Source: Dicaeum eximium (taxonomy: Eukaryota; Chordata; Aves; Passeriformes; Dicaeidae). From it: a stretch of DNA of 64,000 bases. The DNA is taken from contig VWZP01002662.1 in the NCBI GenBank assembly GCA_013396995.1, positions 1,246,817 to 1,310,816 on the forward strand, read 5' to 3'. The notes below the pieces were generated by a model. The model made no database searches, was not told the DNA's origin, and saw only the letters and a program-made list of their open reading frames with translations. Every line of letters starts with the position of its first letter. The first letter of the stretch is position 1. Below, in pieces: positions 22,062 through 34,110 of the stretch. The translations under genes and the position numbers were made by a program.

Positions 22062-25000
22062 AGCAGGACAAAGATAACATTTAGACAAATACTTGCTTTT
22101 GATAAGTTGCAAAAGAAAGGTCCCTTCCCATGCTCATTTTAATTTTTCTTCACAACTTACTGCATAAACTGCCTGCTTGTACAGATATGATTCATAGCTG
22201 TTCAAAGGACAGTCCTGAGCTCTCCCACCTTCCACTGAGTGGTTGCCAGTCATGGTACTATGTGACAATAAGAAGCTGTAGAAGCAACACATCTGCAAGT
22301 GCCTCTCAGCAGCAGCACATCTGTTGGTCACTCAGGGATGGGTTAATATTAGCTGCTGTGGAGAAAAAGGCAGTGAGAATGCATTGATGGGATAGACACT
22401 TGCAGGAAAAGCTCTTGCATGGTAAATGCAGAAAGCCAAGTGTGGGCAGCAACTAAAATTTGAGAAGCCATGGAATGAGGAGGGACCAAGTAAGGCCCAG
22501 GAAAAGAAATAACCAGAATGTAGAAGAGTGGAAGAGACAAGATGAAGAAGAAAAGGGGAATCACAACCATCAGATATTTTAGGTCGGTTAAAGGAACTGA
22601 CAAAAAGATGACCAAAATGTTTGTTGCATTGCATTTTTAGGTCACAATAAAGCTTAGGGTGGGCTTGTTGGCTTCTAAGCTCAGAACATCCATGCACTAT
22701 GGAATTAACCCCCTTTAAGGCAGATAAAGTTGTCTGTGCAAGTATTACATAAGATGCTCCAAGGCACTCTCAGTGTCCAGTCAAGTCATTGCTGTTTTCT
22801 ATCAGGCTCAACACACAGACAAGACCTGTGGGAGGGCAGGCAGCTATGGTGTCCCCCATGTGTGGAGCATGCACAGAATTTGTCACTCTGACTCATAACA
22901 GGATAATCGTTGTCATGAGTGAGGGTGTTGGATCTTCTTCTCATCTGCACAAGTCCCAGTGTGAAATGAATAATGCTACTTTTTCACTTTGAGGCAGCAG
23001 ACCCTAAGTATGGCCCAACTACACTGGCTACAAAAATGCTTATCCAGACCTTGCTGGTAGAAAGAAAAAAAAAATCAGAGAAGAAAAATCAGTCTTCACT
23101 AACAATTTTCTTCCAGTAGCTGAAAAGAAAATTCATTTTCTCTCACTAATCGCAGGTATTGTACAGTTGGAAATAAAGGCTTTAATGGTGGATGGCATTG
23201 TACTGTCCACCTGATGTGAGCTCAGGGACAGGGATAGCAAGTGTGAGGCACTTTTATTCTGAGTTTGCTTTTACATCAAGAATAGGTTCTTAGGTGCTGC
23301 AGTCAGAGATCCAGGGAAATAAAGCTAGTGATGAAGAGACCTGAAAGCCCATCTGTTACATACAGATGTCACATATTGTACAGAGATGAGAGGCTTTGCA
23401 GAGTGTACTTTTCTGCTTTAAACTAGTGGGAGGAGTTTCTCATAATTGAGAACAGATGGGAAAAAAGAAGGGAAAAGCACCCAAATCATCCCCCTTGCTG
23501 TCATGCTTCAAGAAACATGGTTTCTTTTTTTGTGTTATTCACGTACCTGGGTCTCTACCTGACAGTGTGATGTCCACTGTTTAATTACAACAGATTTTTG
23601 CAGAAACTTCTTATTTTAAGGGATGTAAGAAACTACAAATATGGTGTGTAAGGTACATGAACATGGTTCATGGTTCCCTGTTGCACAGGAAGTCAGCTCT
23701 AGCACTAACTAGGCAGTGACTGATCCATTCTAAGCCAGAAAACCTTAAAAATTAGTAATGTGGTTTTTTAAGCAAAACTATATGGACTAACCTTAGCCTC
23801 ACAGAAGTGGCATCAGCTTGGTGCAGTGGACAATGAAAATGGAATCAAGTTTAGGAGAGAATATCTTGGGTGTTCAATCTGTTTTCTGGTGGAATTCTGT
23901 CTCCATTGTAAAACCTCAAAAGCCAAATTTCATTTAACAAATACTTGTCATTACACCTATATACCTAGTTTCTCAGACATTTTTGCAGAGACAGAAGAGC
24001 AACTTCTGTCTGTAATTCCAGACGTCCCTTCTGTTCAAACATTTGAGTTTCAGCAAAACTGATTTATCTTGAGCTACATTGGGCCCAAAAGCTTTTATTC
24101 TGGAGTGCTGGAATAGGTATCTCTGTTCAGAAAAAAATGCACCAGGCTCAAAGGCTGAGTGAATAGATAGGTGAGATAGCATGAAGTAATTCAGGAATGT
24201 GCAAAGTTAACACAATAATTTCTCCTTCTCCTTTTCATTGGATTTGGGGTTTTTGTGGGGGCTGTGGNAAGCAAATCTATGCTGTCCAAGTAAAGTCTGC
24301 ATGCAAAAACTGGACAGTTAAGTAGTTTCCCAACAGATCATGACCAGGCTGAGGCACACACACACACGAGAAGTTACAGGTCCATGACTGTCTTGTGCAG
24401 TTAGCTTATGGAAGGTGGGACACTGGAGAGAGCTATTGTCATCTGCTCTGCCATCAGTCCCACCTCCTGTAGCTGCACTGGGGGCCAAGGCACGCATGGC
24501 TCCTCATGTTTCAAGACATCCTGGTGAGCATTGGCAAGCAAAGAGAGCAGCCCATTGCAGCCATACCTCAAGGAGCCGTGCTAGGCTTGCTGCTGGATGT
24601 TTCCCTTCACACTGCTTACATCAGCTGAAAATAATCATCTTTAATCCAAACAGGAAATGGTTTGCTCACACCACCACAGCCAACATGCAGGGCAGGGCGT
24701 TCCTGTTAGAACAGAGCTCAACAACAAGGTTCAAGATAGAGATAGAGGAAAAGATACGGTGCATCACCTCCTCAGGTGCAGATATATTTGTGAAAAGAAA
24801 GCAAATTATGACACCAGTTAATCAGAGAGTCTGTCACTCATGCAAATGTGGCAATACCCACTTCACGCTCTTTTTTCATCTGTTTTAAATCAGGTTTGAA
24901 GCTTTCCAGCCTGTGTTCTCTGCTTCTGAAGGAGTGTCCATGGATTTGGAGTCAAATAGCCTTGGGGAAGACCAGTAAGTGACAATTTACAAGGCAACAA

Positions 25001-26586
25001 GACCTTATTATTAGCAAATGACCCTTAAATTGTGTACCTAGGAGTGGAGATGGATCCAGAAATTTCCAATACTTATCCAAGTTTCCTGAATAGCCTTCAG
25101 GGGTCAATAAGTGCACACTTTTCTCAGGATGACAACAGCTCACAAACTTGCCTTATACAAACATATTCTTGTCATGACACAGGCTGACTGGCAAAAAGAA
25201 GGTCCTAAAGTTTAGTTCCGTTCTCATTTTGGTGTGATCAGGTGCTCTTTTATTCCAGGCCTGTTGCACATAATGATTGAAACATTCTAGTAATGTGCAT
25301 GTATTTTTTGAGAAACTGAGACACTTAAGTACCTACGCAGGTAGATGCCTATCAAAGTTGTTAGTGTGAGCTTTAGGATCTTTAATTACTTTTCTACTTT
25401 TTAAGTCCTGCTAAACACCTTCTGTGCATTTTAACACCAAAGAACCTTTAAAATTTTCTGTGTCAGCTGCCTCAGAATTCATGAGATCACAACTGCCTGA
25501 ATATACAAACTCCCAAGCTCTGAGGCACTAGAGAAGTTTTGCTTCCTCTCAAAACTGTATCTGTTCTGAAAGGCCAGACATCTCTGCTTGCCACTAGTCA
25601 CCAGCAAAATAGTTAACATGCCTTACTAAGAAACTTTTTTCCCTATTAATAAAAAACTGACTCAAAGCTTCCTTATGTCATGCTGTCTTGACCACATTCA
25701 TTGTCAGCTATATTCCTGGAAAAAAGAATCTTCAACTGCACATTTGGAGTGGGGAGCACAACTGCAATAATTCACTGCGTCATCACAACACTTAGCAAGC
25801 TTTAAAGACAAACAAGGATAAAGCTCTCTGTTTTGATACACTAAATTAGGGATCTCTGTTTTACTGATCTTCATTAATTCTTCTTACCATGTTAAAGCAT
25901 TTTCTAGTTCTGTAGGAAATATCCATTTATACTTCATTGGATTCTAACCAGTTTTTGTTTCACTTTTTATTCTAGTTTTTGAATCTTCTTTATCTCCAGA
26001 AATTTTGATAACAATAGTCCGAAGTTAAATTTCAATAACAAATGGGTCTGTATTTCTTCTTCCAGCTCTAATATTTATATTCACAAAGATTTAGAGGGAA
26101 AAGTGTCCTTACATGATAATTCTGGCATTTGTCATTTCATTACTTTTTTTTTTCCTATAAGATTTTGTCTTGTCAAAGATGTTTAAAAATCTCCTTTCTG
26201 TAACTAGGGTGAATATGTAGATCTTTGTGTGTGAAAGGAAGAGAATAAAGCAAAAAAGTTGAGAAGACAATTAATAAAGCTTGAATTATGCAGACAACAA
26301 CTAATTGTTTGATTCAGTTTTTCCAGCATTCATTTGAAATCAAACTTATTTCAGATTTACAGGCTGGCTTGAAATTCTGTGGTCTTTGCAGACAATATGT
26401 TTGTATGTTTTTCTTGTCTATGCTTCAAGTGAATCTTATTTCTTGGAATTTTCATTCATTCTGGAAATTTTGATCCTCCTCTAATAATTCACCCTCTTCT
26501 ATATCCCAGTTAAGACTTCCCCTAAAACTACTGAATCCCTGGATAAATAACAATGAACATGAAACAAAGTGCAAAATACAATTTTA
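22062..26586. other. Noncoding DNA with the longest chance frame
   Basis: The 157-codon plus-strand frame at 24415-24888 starts in locally G+C-richer sequence. Its product changes character from Ala/Pro/Arg-rich to Lys/Ile-rich midway and has no domain I recognise. A CXC and a CH pair near its end do not form a known finger. A minus-strand 121-codon frame (22332-22697) is similarly unremarkable. A single N lies at 24268 and a (CA)7 run at about 24353-24367. Confidence 0.6.
24268..24268. other. Single ambiguous base
   Basis: One N occurs after a G-rich stretch (TTTTTGTGGGGGCTGTGG), probably an uncalled base. It lies in no proposed feature. Confidence 0.95.
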
Positions 26587-26624
26587 TTTACAGTGGTAAC
26601 TTTTAACTTTACAGTGGTAACTTT
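26587..26624 (+). repeat. Tandem duplication, 21-base period
   Basis: The 17-base sequence TTTACAGTGGTAACTTT occurs at 26587-26603 and again at 26608-26624, separated by TAAC. Confidence 0.85.
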
Positions 26625-29600
26625 ATTGGCTTCCTCATTGATTAGTTTTATCCAATTTAATTGCTGTTTTGTTTAATTATAAATTGTGTGGTGTTTAATT
26701 CTAAGGAAGAATTTAATACTGGTTTAATCATATTTAATGATGAAATGTGGATATCTGGATGGCAATGTTGATGTAAATGTATTTACCAAATGTCAGTGGT
26801 GCATAATTATGACTATTATACCTGAATAATTTGGCAATGTTAAAATATTTTTCTTTATTTCTTGTTTTAAAGGTAGAAACAGAAATTTTGCATGTTTGCT
26901 GGGGTTTTTCTATGATGCAAGGATATGTTGAAAATATCACAGAAGTTTGAAGTTTAAATTATTTTTGTATTTTAAATGGAATTTTAAATAGGCAAATATA
27001 GTTGCAGAGTGGCTGAGTGGTTGAAAATAGCAATTTTTTGCTCATTTTTCCAAAAATTAATCTCATACTTTTCTACTACATTGGCATTCCAATTACACTC
27101 AGAACATTTTCAAATTTTGGAAAACTTCAATAGCATTTTGTGTTAGTTTACATTAAAAATTGAGTTGAATTTTGTTAGCTTTTGATTCAGTGCCACTATT
27201 CTGTACATATGAATATTTAAAATATATCTTTTTTTAAATAGGTCTTGGAATAACCATCTATTTAACATAGTATTTTTGAGTGTTTAGCTATTCTTTTTCT
27301 TAATGGTACATGTCTCATAAAGCATGATTTTCAATGTTTATCCAGAAGTGTAAGGGCATTACTTTAAATACAGAACTATGAAGCATTTGGGCAAATTTTA
27401 GCTGAGCCACTAACATCTTTCAAGTCAAAAAAGAAACATCCTGCAGTTACATCACTTGTCGTATTTTTTTTCTGAACTCAGTGAATAATAACATTTTACA
27501 CATTTTGGTGCAGACCGCTCACCCAGCGAATATCTTTGTCAGAATATCCTCTTCCTTGTATATACACAGGTTTTCTCAGAGGTGACTACTGTGTAAGTGT
27601 GGAACACTGAATGCAATGGAATTTAGAGCCCAGAAAGACTCTGAACAGGATGAGACTGAGCATTTTGTGATGCAATAAACACAGGCACCAAAACAATTAT
27701 CAGTGTAAGCTTTAGACATGGGTGAACCAGTTTCTTTTTCACTTTCCACATCTTCCAAGCCAGAGGTTGGTTTTGTTGGAGCAACAATGTCCCATCTCTA
27801 CATCTCTGTGGTCAGAGGGTGCTGGAGGATGGAGACAAAGGGGTAGGCAGTGTGGAATTTCATACTGGAAGAGATGGAAAGCAATTAATTGTAAGCAGTG
27901 AAGGATGGTGGAGAGGAAGTTTGCAGAGTCACAAAGGTACGTAGCTGTGAGGGGGGGGAAGGGGAAGGGAAAAGAGACCAACCAGGATCCCATGTTCTGA
28001 AAGATGGGAAGGGTGCCAAGGAAGGTGAGTCTGAAGGAGACAAAAAGAAGGAAAAAGACTTCTGATGGCACAAACACACCTCCAGATCTTCAACAGCCCT
28101 CTACAGTCTGTTGGCCCATTTCAACCTTTACTATATCTTTACTCAGATATCATAACAGAATTAATTCCAAGGTCTCAACAGGAAGAAAACACGTGCTCTT
28201 TTGTCTTGGTCTTTGGTACGATAGAACTCAGTTTAGCTGGATTGTGAGCAGCCTGGGAACAGCTTGTTACATTTCAGAAAGAAGCACCTTCTTTCTGAGC
28301 CTATACCTGGAACACTTACAGAAGCAAAACATTGCCTAGTGACAAGGAAGAGCTCAGGAAAAAAAATAACTGCTAGGTGACTTTGTGAGTGAACAATCTG
28401 CAGTCCTCCAGCAGATATTCTCTTGATTTTCTGTGCGGGAATACTATTCCACCTAAATTTTTTATATTCCCACCTAACTTCACAACATGGATTTTAAGAT
28501 ACAGGTGTTTATACCAGTCTATCCAACAAAGGAATTTTCTCTGATGCAATGATAGGTGCAGTAGTAGTTTCAGAACCCAGTTTTATAAGACTGTATTCAC
28601 TGATATATGAGGAAGTGAAGTATTGAACAAGACAATCAAAAAATTAAAGAAGCCCACATGGATTGAGACTAAGTGAAAAACAGGGGATAGTAATTCAAGA
28701 TTCCTGTTTTCTATCTACTCATAGCAGAAGGATAAAAAGAATAAGGTAGAGATTATGTGAATGAGCAAAGGCTCAGCTTACTCATATTAAACTATCTGTG
28801 ATTAAAAAAGAAAAAAGCCTATTGAATAGTAAATTACATTGTAATTTCTTTCAGTTCTGTGTAATTGTTTTTGGTTTTATGCTCAAAAAGGTATGCCTAT
28901 TTAGATGAATAACTGGCAAACAAACTTCTTCTGTGTTTGTTTGTTGAATCAAATGTGATTTTGCAAAAACATATCCAATAGCAATTTTAAAAATGAAGAA
29001 GATTTTTAGCCTAAAATTTTTTACCAGAACTTTCTATTTAGTTTAGTAAATCATTTCATAAGTGTGAGAACAGTTTCTTGGTCAGGGATCCGAGCTATTT
29101 GAGCTGCGCCTAGTGAAAAGCAGAGATGTTGGTACTTTTGATTATCAGAACAGTTACATATTTGAGGGGAAGTAAAATTTCATGAATACCTAAGAACTTG
29201 GGAGTTTGTACATTCAGGGGATTATGATTGTCTAAATTCAAAGGAGCTTAGATAGATATTTTTCAATAGAGCATGTGTGAATTGAAAATTAAGGGGACTT
29301 GGAGACTGGGAACCTATAAATGGCTTTAAAAAGTCAGATGTTCACTGTGATTGGTTTTTTTTTTTTACATAAAGTCTGAGAAATTGTAAAAACTACATGA
29401 AACTGAAGTTAAAACTGAGATTCCCTCGCATTTGCTCAAATTCTCTGCCTGAATCTAGACGGGCAAGCAGTGTGCTATCGTGTTATCACCAGTTTGGCTA
29501 ACACAGCTTACTTAAAACATGAAAACATGTGAAAGGACTTAATTTTGGCACTCCTTAACTTAACAGTGATGCCTAGTTTAGCTCTCTCAATTGAAGAAGA

Positions 29601-31707
29601 TATTCTAGTAAAACAGGATTAGCAAAAAGAAATTAACTTTTTTTTTTTTTCTATTAGCACTTGCATTTTTGGTTAGACTGAAATAAACAGCCAATCTACT
29701 TTCTGGTTGTTTATGTCTGATGTTCAAGGCTTTGAAACCAACCATATCAGTTTTAAAATTTAACAGTCAGTCTCCTCATTGCATCAAGTACTCATAAAAG
29801 AAAAGACCTGTGAAAAAGAAAGGTCAAACTAAATAACATTAAACTTTTCCATTAGCCTGAGGTGAAAAAGACAAAGGACAAAGTAAGCTGGTAGAAGTAG
29901 CTTGATTCCTCTCTTATAGTCAACTGTTATCAGATATGGGTCTGATAACAATTATGAGATTTATCAAAGAGCAGATTGACATCCTAACAGTCATTATTTT
30001 CATTTCATGTCCAGCTGGAAGCCTCTGGAATACACATTGTTAATCTTTTTTTCCCATTATCTCTCTCAACTCCATCCTCAAATTATTCAGACTCTATGTA
30101 TGCTTTTGTGGGAAAATGCTAGCCTCATCTGTATGGCAGATGATACAGACAATTCTTCTGTGCCTTTATTTTTTTTTTTAACTGGTCTTAATCCAAACAA
30201 ATCACAACGTTATTATCTATCATCAGCAGTTGGGATAGTAGCTCAGGAAAAAGACATGTACTGTAGGTTTTGCTACTTCGCAAAGTTGAGTAATGTGTAA
30301 AGTTCACCTCATGAAAATAAATGTACTTCTTCTCTTCTGCATAACAGTAAGCACTGTGCTTCTTCCTGAAATCCTGCAAAACATAACACCAAGTGTGGGC
30401 TTGACAGAGACTGTATCACTTTTCCCCTGGGCCTCAGGTGGTTGAAATGAATTTGGATTGTTTACCAGAATACAGTTTTTACAGTTACAGGAACATCTAC
30501 ATTCTCAAGTACATCCCTGGTGTTGGTTGAAAGGCAATATGGATTGTCTCTCCTTCTGCTATTTTTTTCATTAGTTCTAAGTTTTACAGATAACTCTTTG
30601 TGGTCCACAGTAGAAAATATTTATTGATGTAAGCCTCAAGTATCTGCTCCAAAATACCAGGTATTTATTTTCTCCAAAATGACCATTATTATTTTTCAAT
30701 CATGGGCTGATTTTGTCTTAAGACTAAGTTAAAGAAACATATGATACTATTTAGAACAGGGCAGAGATCTTTACATTTGGGACAAAAGAGTGTTAAGCCA
30801 TTGTTAAGGCTTAAAATCCTTCTGTCAGAATGGCTTGTGGTCTTTCTGCTTCTGTAAAATTAATTTTATATCTGATAAAGAGTGTGGGTTAAGTTGATTC
30901 CTTTAAAATTCAAATTAGGAGTTGCTGTGAAGCCTGGGACTTAGTTTTATGAGTGTTCACTGAGGTTTACAAACCCATTCAGCAAAACTCATGGCTGGTG
31001 AGTGAAACTGTGCCCCTCAGAGCTTCAACCCACTGCTGAGACATGAAGAGCTCTACGAGGCACACAGAAGCATTTAGTGGAAATGTTGCTGGTATTAATT
31101 ACTACAAGAAAACCAACTTGCATTTTTTAGGTTAGATCATAAACCCTCCAGCTGCTGAACACATCTATAGGTATCTTCCTGCTGCATTTATTTGCCTCCT
31201 AAAGTAGCACAATGCTGAGAAAATGGCAAGAATTAAAATGAACTAAAGTAATTTCTTGCATCTGGACGGCAACTGAGAGTCCAGATAAGTAAAGTTGTGA
31301 GGAGTTTTTTAAAGATTCAGCTTCTGTGGTTGTTTATTCAGCAGCAGTTTAGGCACCAGGCAAACTAATTGTTTCTCTCTAATGCCTTAAATTAAACTAC
31401 AGACATCACTGACCTCAGGGTAAGGAAGAGACTTTTACCAAACTCACAGACTCGAGAAGTGAAAAGAATTCCTTAAAGCTGCTGGGAAGGAAGCTTTATG
31501 CCAGGGTGTCACACTCAACAGGAGTTTCATGAGCAAAGGAAAAGGAAAAAAAATACAACTCCATTGCTCCTAATTAGCGGTTAACTCCTGTTTATTAGAA
31601 TCAGGTCCAAACCAAAGAGAAAAGAAGGAAAAAAATAAATCAAGGGACAAAAAGAAAGTTGTTCAAGGACCATAAGTTTGCTAGAGATCTAGATCTGTGC
31701 TTTGACA
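26625..31707. other. Noncoding DNA, mostly A+T-rich
   Basis: 26.6-27.5 kb is especially A+T-rich. A purine-rich block around 27795-28060 gives pyrimidine-rich minus-strand frames up to 112 codons with Pro/Phe/Ser bias, which reflects composition. Oligo(T) runs occur near 29347 and 29639-29651. AGATCTAGATCT at 31685-31696 is a perfect palindrome. No gene or dated transposon is supported. Confidence 0.6.
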
Positions 31708-31716
31708 CCCCCCCCC
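31708..31716 (+). repeat. Run of nine C
   Basis: An isolated C homopolymer in otherwise A+T-rich DNA. It is prone to length error in sequencing. Confidence 0.8.
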
Positions 31717-34043
31717 ACCAAACTGATTATTTCAGCTTTTCCATCCAGCCTTTAAAGCAACACAAATGAAAAATCTCTTCATTTGCACAGAGCAAAGCAG
31801 CTTTTCTGTATCCCTCAGTTGCAGCTGGTCTATGTAGTAAATGATACCAGAAACTCTGCTACTCAGCGAGGGGTAGAGTTTTTTGTACTCCCCAGTGTGT
31901 CCCCATCCTCCTCCAAGAATGCAGGAGCTGAGCAGGATCTGCTGCCTTTTTGTGAGTTAAGCTGAACATCTGCTTCAACCAGTCAGTTTCCTGTGCAGCC
32001 TTGAAAGAGATCTGTAAAAGGAGACCCCAGGAAGGGAGCTGGGCCTGAATTCTTAAATTCTATAGATGCAAGATAAGGAGCTTAGATAACAATGTAACCT
32101 CTTCATTTCTGCTACCCACTTGGTGATGTTACATAACGCTGATCCTCTCATTTAATAGTGATGAAAATTTCATCAACAAAATTTGCTTTTGCTCTGCCAA
32201 GTCATGACAATCTCAATTAGAGCTGAGCTGGAGAGGCATTTGGGTGATCACATCAGTCCAACTGGATGTCCTCTTCTCCCTGTGATGGCTCTTTCTATGC
32301 CATTCTCTGAGTGTTTGATCTTCCTATCCAGATCCAGGCGGCTGAGCAGTGAGATGTAATAAAGAGTAGCTAAAACAATTTGGAGGAATCTGCCCACAAT
32401 CATGATTTTCATTATTCATTCATTTTTTAAAGCTGTAAGTTAAACGTGCTCTAAACAACAAGGCAGTCAGATCCAATTTTGCAAGGTCTTTGCTGAAAGC
32501 TTGATAATTCTGATGAATGCAGCAATGAAAATACATTATGTAAGGCCTATCTTACTCAAAAAGGTCTGTATTAATGGTCAAATGATCTTATTTTTCTTTT
32601 CTCAAATCCACTTTGAATAGCACCTCCTTTATCTTCTTCAGTGCTTAGATACTGTGTTCTGGTAGTTCATTTTAGAAATCCCATTCTACAGAGCATTTAA
32701 AAATACAGAATATTTCGCTTTTAATGGATTGTGAATACTGTTGTCTGGTAAAATACTGACCAGAAAAGAGAGTAAGAGAAGGATTTCATTGTCTTAGATT
32801 TATTTCTTTGTAAAAAACTCCAAGAAATAATGTGATTTTTAATGAAAATTATACAAAGTGCTAGTTGTCAGTCAACATACACAAAAATTTTAATTTCATG
32901 TCCATCTTGAAAATTGCAATTATTTTAAAAGATTGAGCCTCAAACTCAAGTAAAGGTGAAATGGTGAATAAAAGAAAGTGAAAGAGATAAACTAAAGGTA
33001 TTTTCTTTAGGCTTCTTTGCATTATTCTTTCTTTATTTACCCTTTTAGGCCTGTTTTCTGGTAGAGATGTGACCAGGATGACCAGCCTCTCTATCATTTC
33101 CTGCACACTAACCTTTCTTTAGTTCATAAAAAATTCAAACCAATGTGATAGAGGAGGTAAAATTTGAAGGATATTTAACTTTCTATAACTTTTGTGAAAG
33201 TTGATGAATAGCTAGGGGAAACACATACAAAAATAAGTGCCTCCACTGAAGAAGAGATGGGCAGAACTCAGCTGCCACACCTTTTGTGAGCAACAGTCAG
33301 ACAGTCAAGGGAAAGGCCAAATCAGTGAGTCCATGGGGGCATGCATACTTATGCTATTCCATTTATTTGTAGTTACAATGGTACACAGATGCATTTATTA
33401 CAGCTAGTGCTAGAAAAATTTTCTGAGTGCAGAAGACATTAATTCATAGGAAAATGGACTTCAGTAGTTCAGCTGCTCACAAAGTCAGTCTTCTGCATTC
33501 CCAGCAGTGCACCTGAACATTCTTCTGTGTTGATAGGAATTAGGTTTTCTTTTACCCCGGCATTTAGGTTTTCATTTGGGCTTCCCTGAGGACAGAGCCA
33601 ATTTGCAAACCTGCAACCCCAAATCTGAGTTTCTGTCCTTTCTGGGACTTGTCTTTTTCTTGACTTTGATTGTTATGCTTGAGTAGCATTTATAAGGAAA
33701 TTGCATAGCCAAATTAATAAGTGCTGTGTCTTAGAAATCATTTGTCATTGTGGACATCTGGATGAGGAAAACAAAATCTACTTCTACAACCACATTTTCA
33801 GAAAATATTTTCTTCACACTACTCTTTTTTGGAGCTCAGATCTGTACAAATCACACAAAGTACAATAGAAACTTGTAATCTCTCTTAAGATCTGCAGCTT
33901 GATGGGCTTATATTTAGCTATCTTACATAGTTTCTTGAAATAGCCATTGACAGGGCTAGGTGACTAATTAGGTTCATTTTAGATGAGTTGGAGGCATTCC
34001 GTGAAAAGCTGAAGTAATGGTTAAAGTATTTAAAGAATAGGTC
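31717..34043. other. Noncoding DNA, no gene seen
   Basis: Frames are 81 codons or fewer. No known repeat or splice-bounded open interval was found. Confidence 0.6.
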
Positions 34044-34110
34044 TTACAGTGAGAGGTTTGAGAAGCTCAGCCTGTTCCATTTATAAAAGAGTAAAGGGCA
34101 TTTGTTCACA
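34044..34110 (+). mobile_element. Possible old CR1 internal fragment
   Basis: ACAGTGAGAGGTTTGAGAAG followed by CTCAGCCTGTTCC and AAAAGAGTAAAGGGC parallels the CR1 segment where an AGAGGCT..AGCTGGG..TTGTTCAGCCTGGAGAAGAG-type series precedes the 3' untranslated region. Only a short diverged piece is visible, in plus orientation. Confidence 0.35.

Noticed and set aside
24415..24888. 157-codon plus-strand reading frame, the longest in the window
   Set aside because: Composition changes midway, no domain is recognisable, and a frame this long is plausible by chance given the number of frames in 64 kb and the locally higher G+C.
27739..28077. 112-codon minus-strand frame opposite a purine-rich block
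   Set aside because: Pro/Phe/Ser bias follows from the pyrimidine-rich strand.
30905..31000. Interval between CAAATTAG and CTG/GTGAGT
   Set aside because: Stops occur in all three frames.
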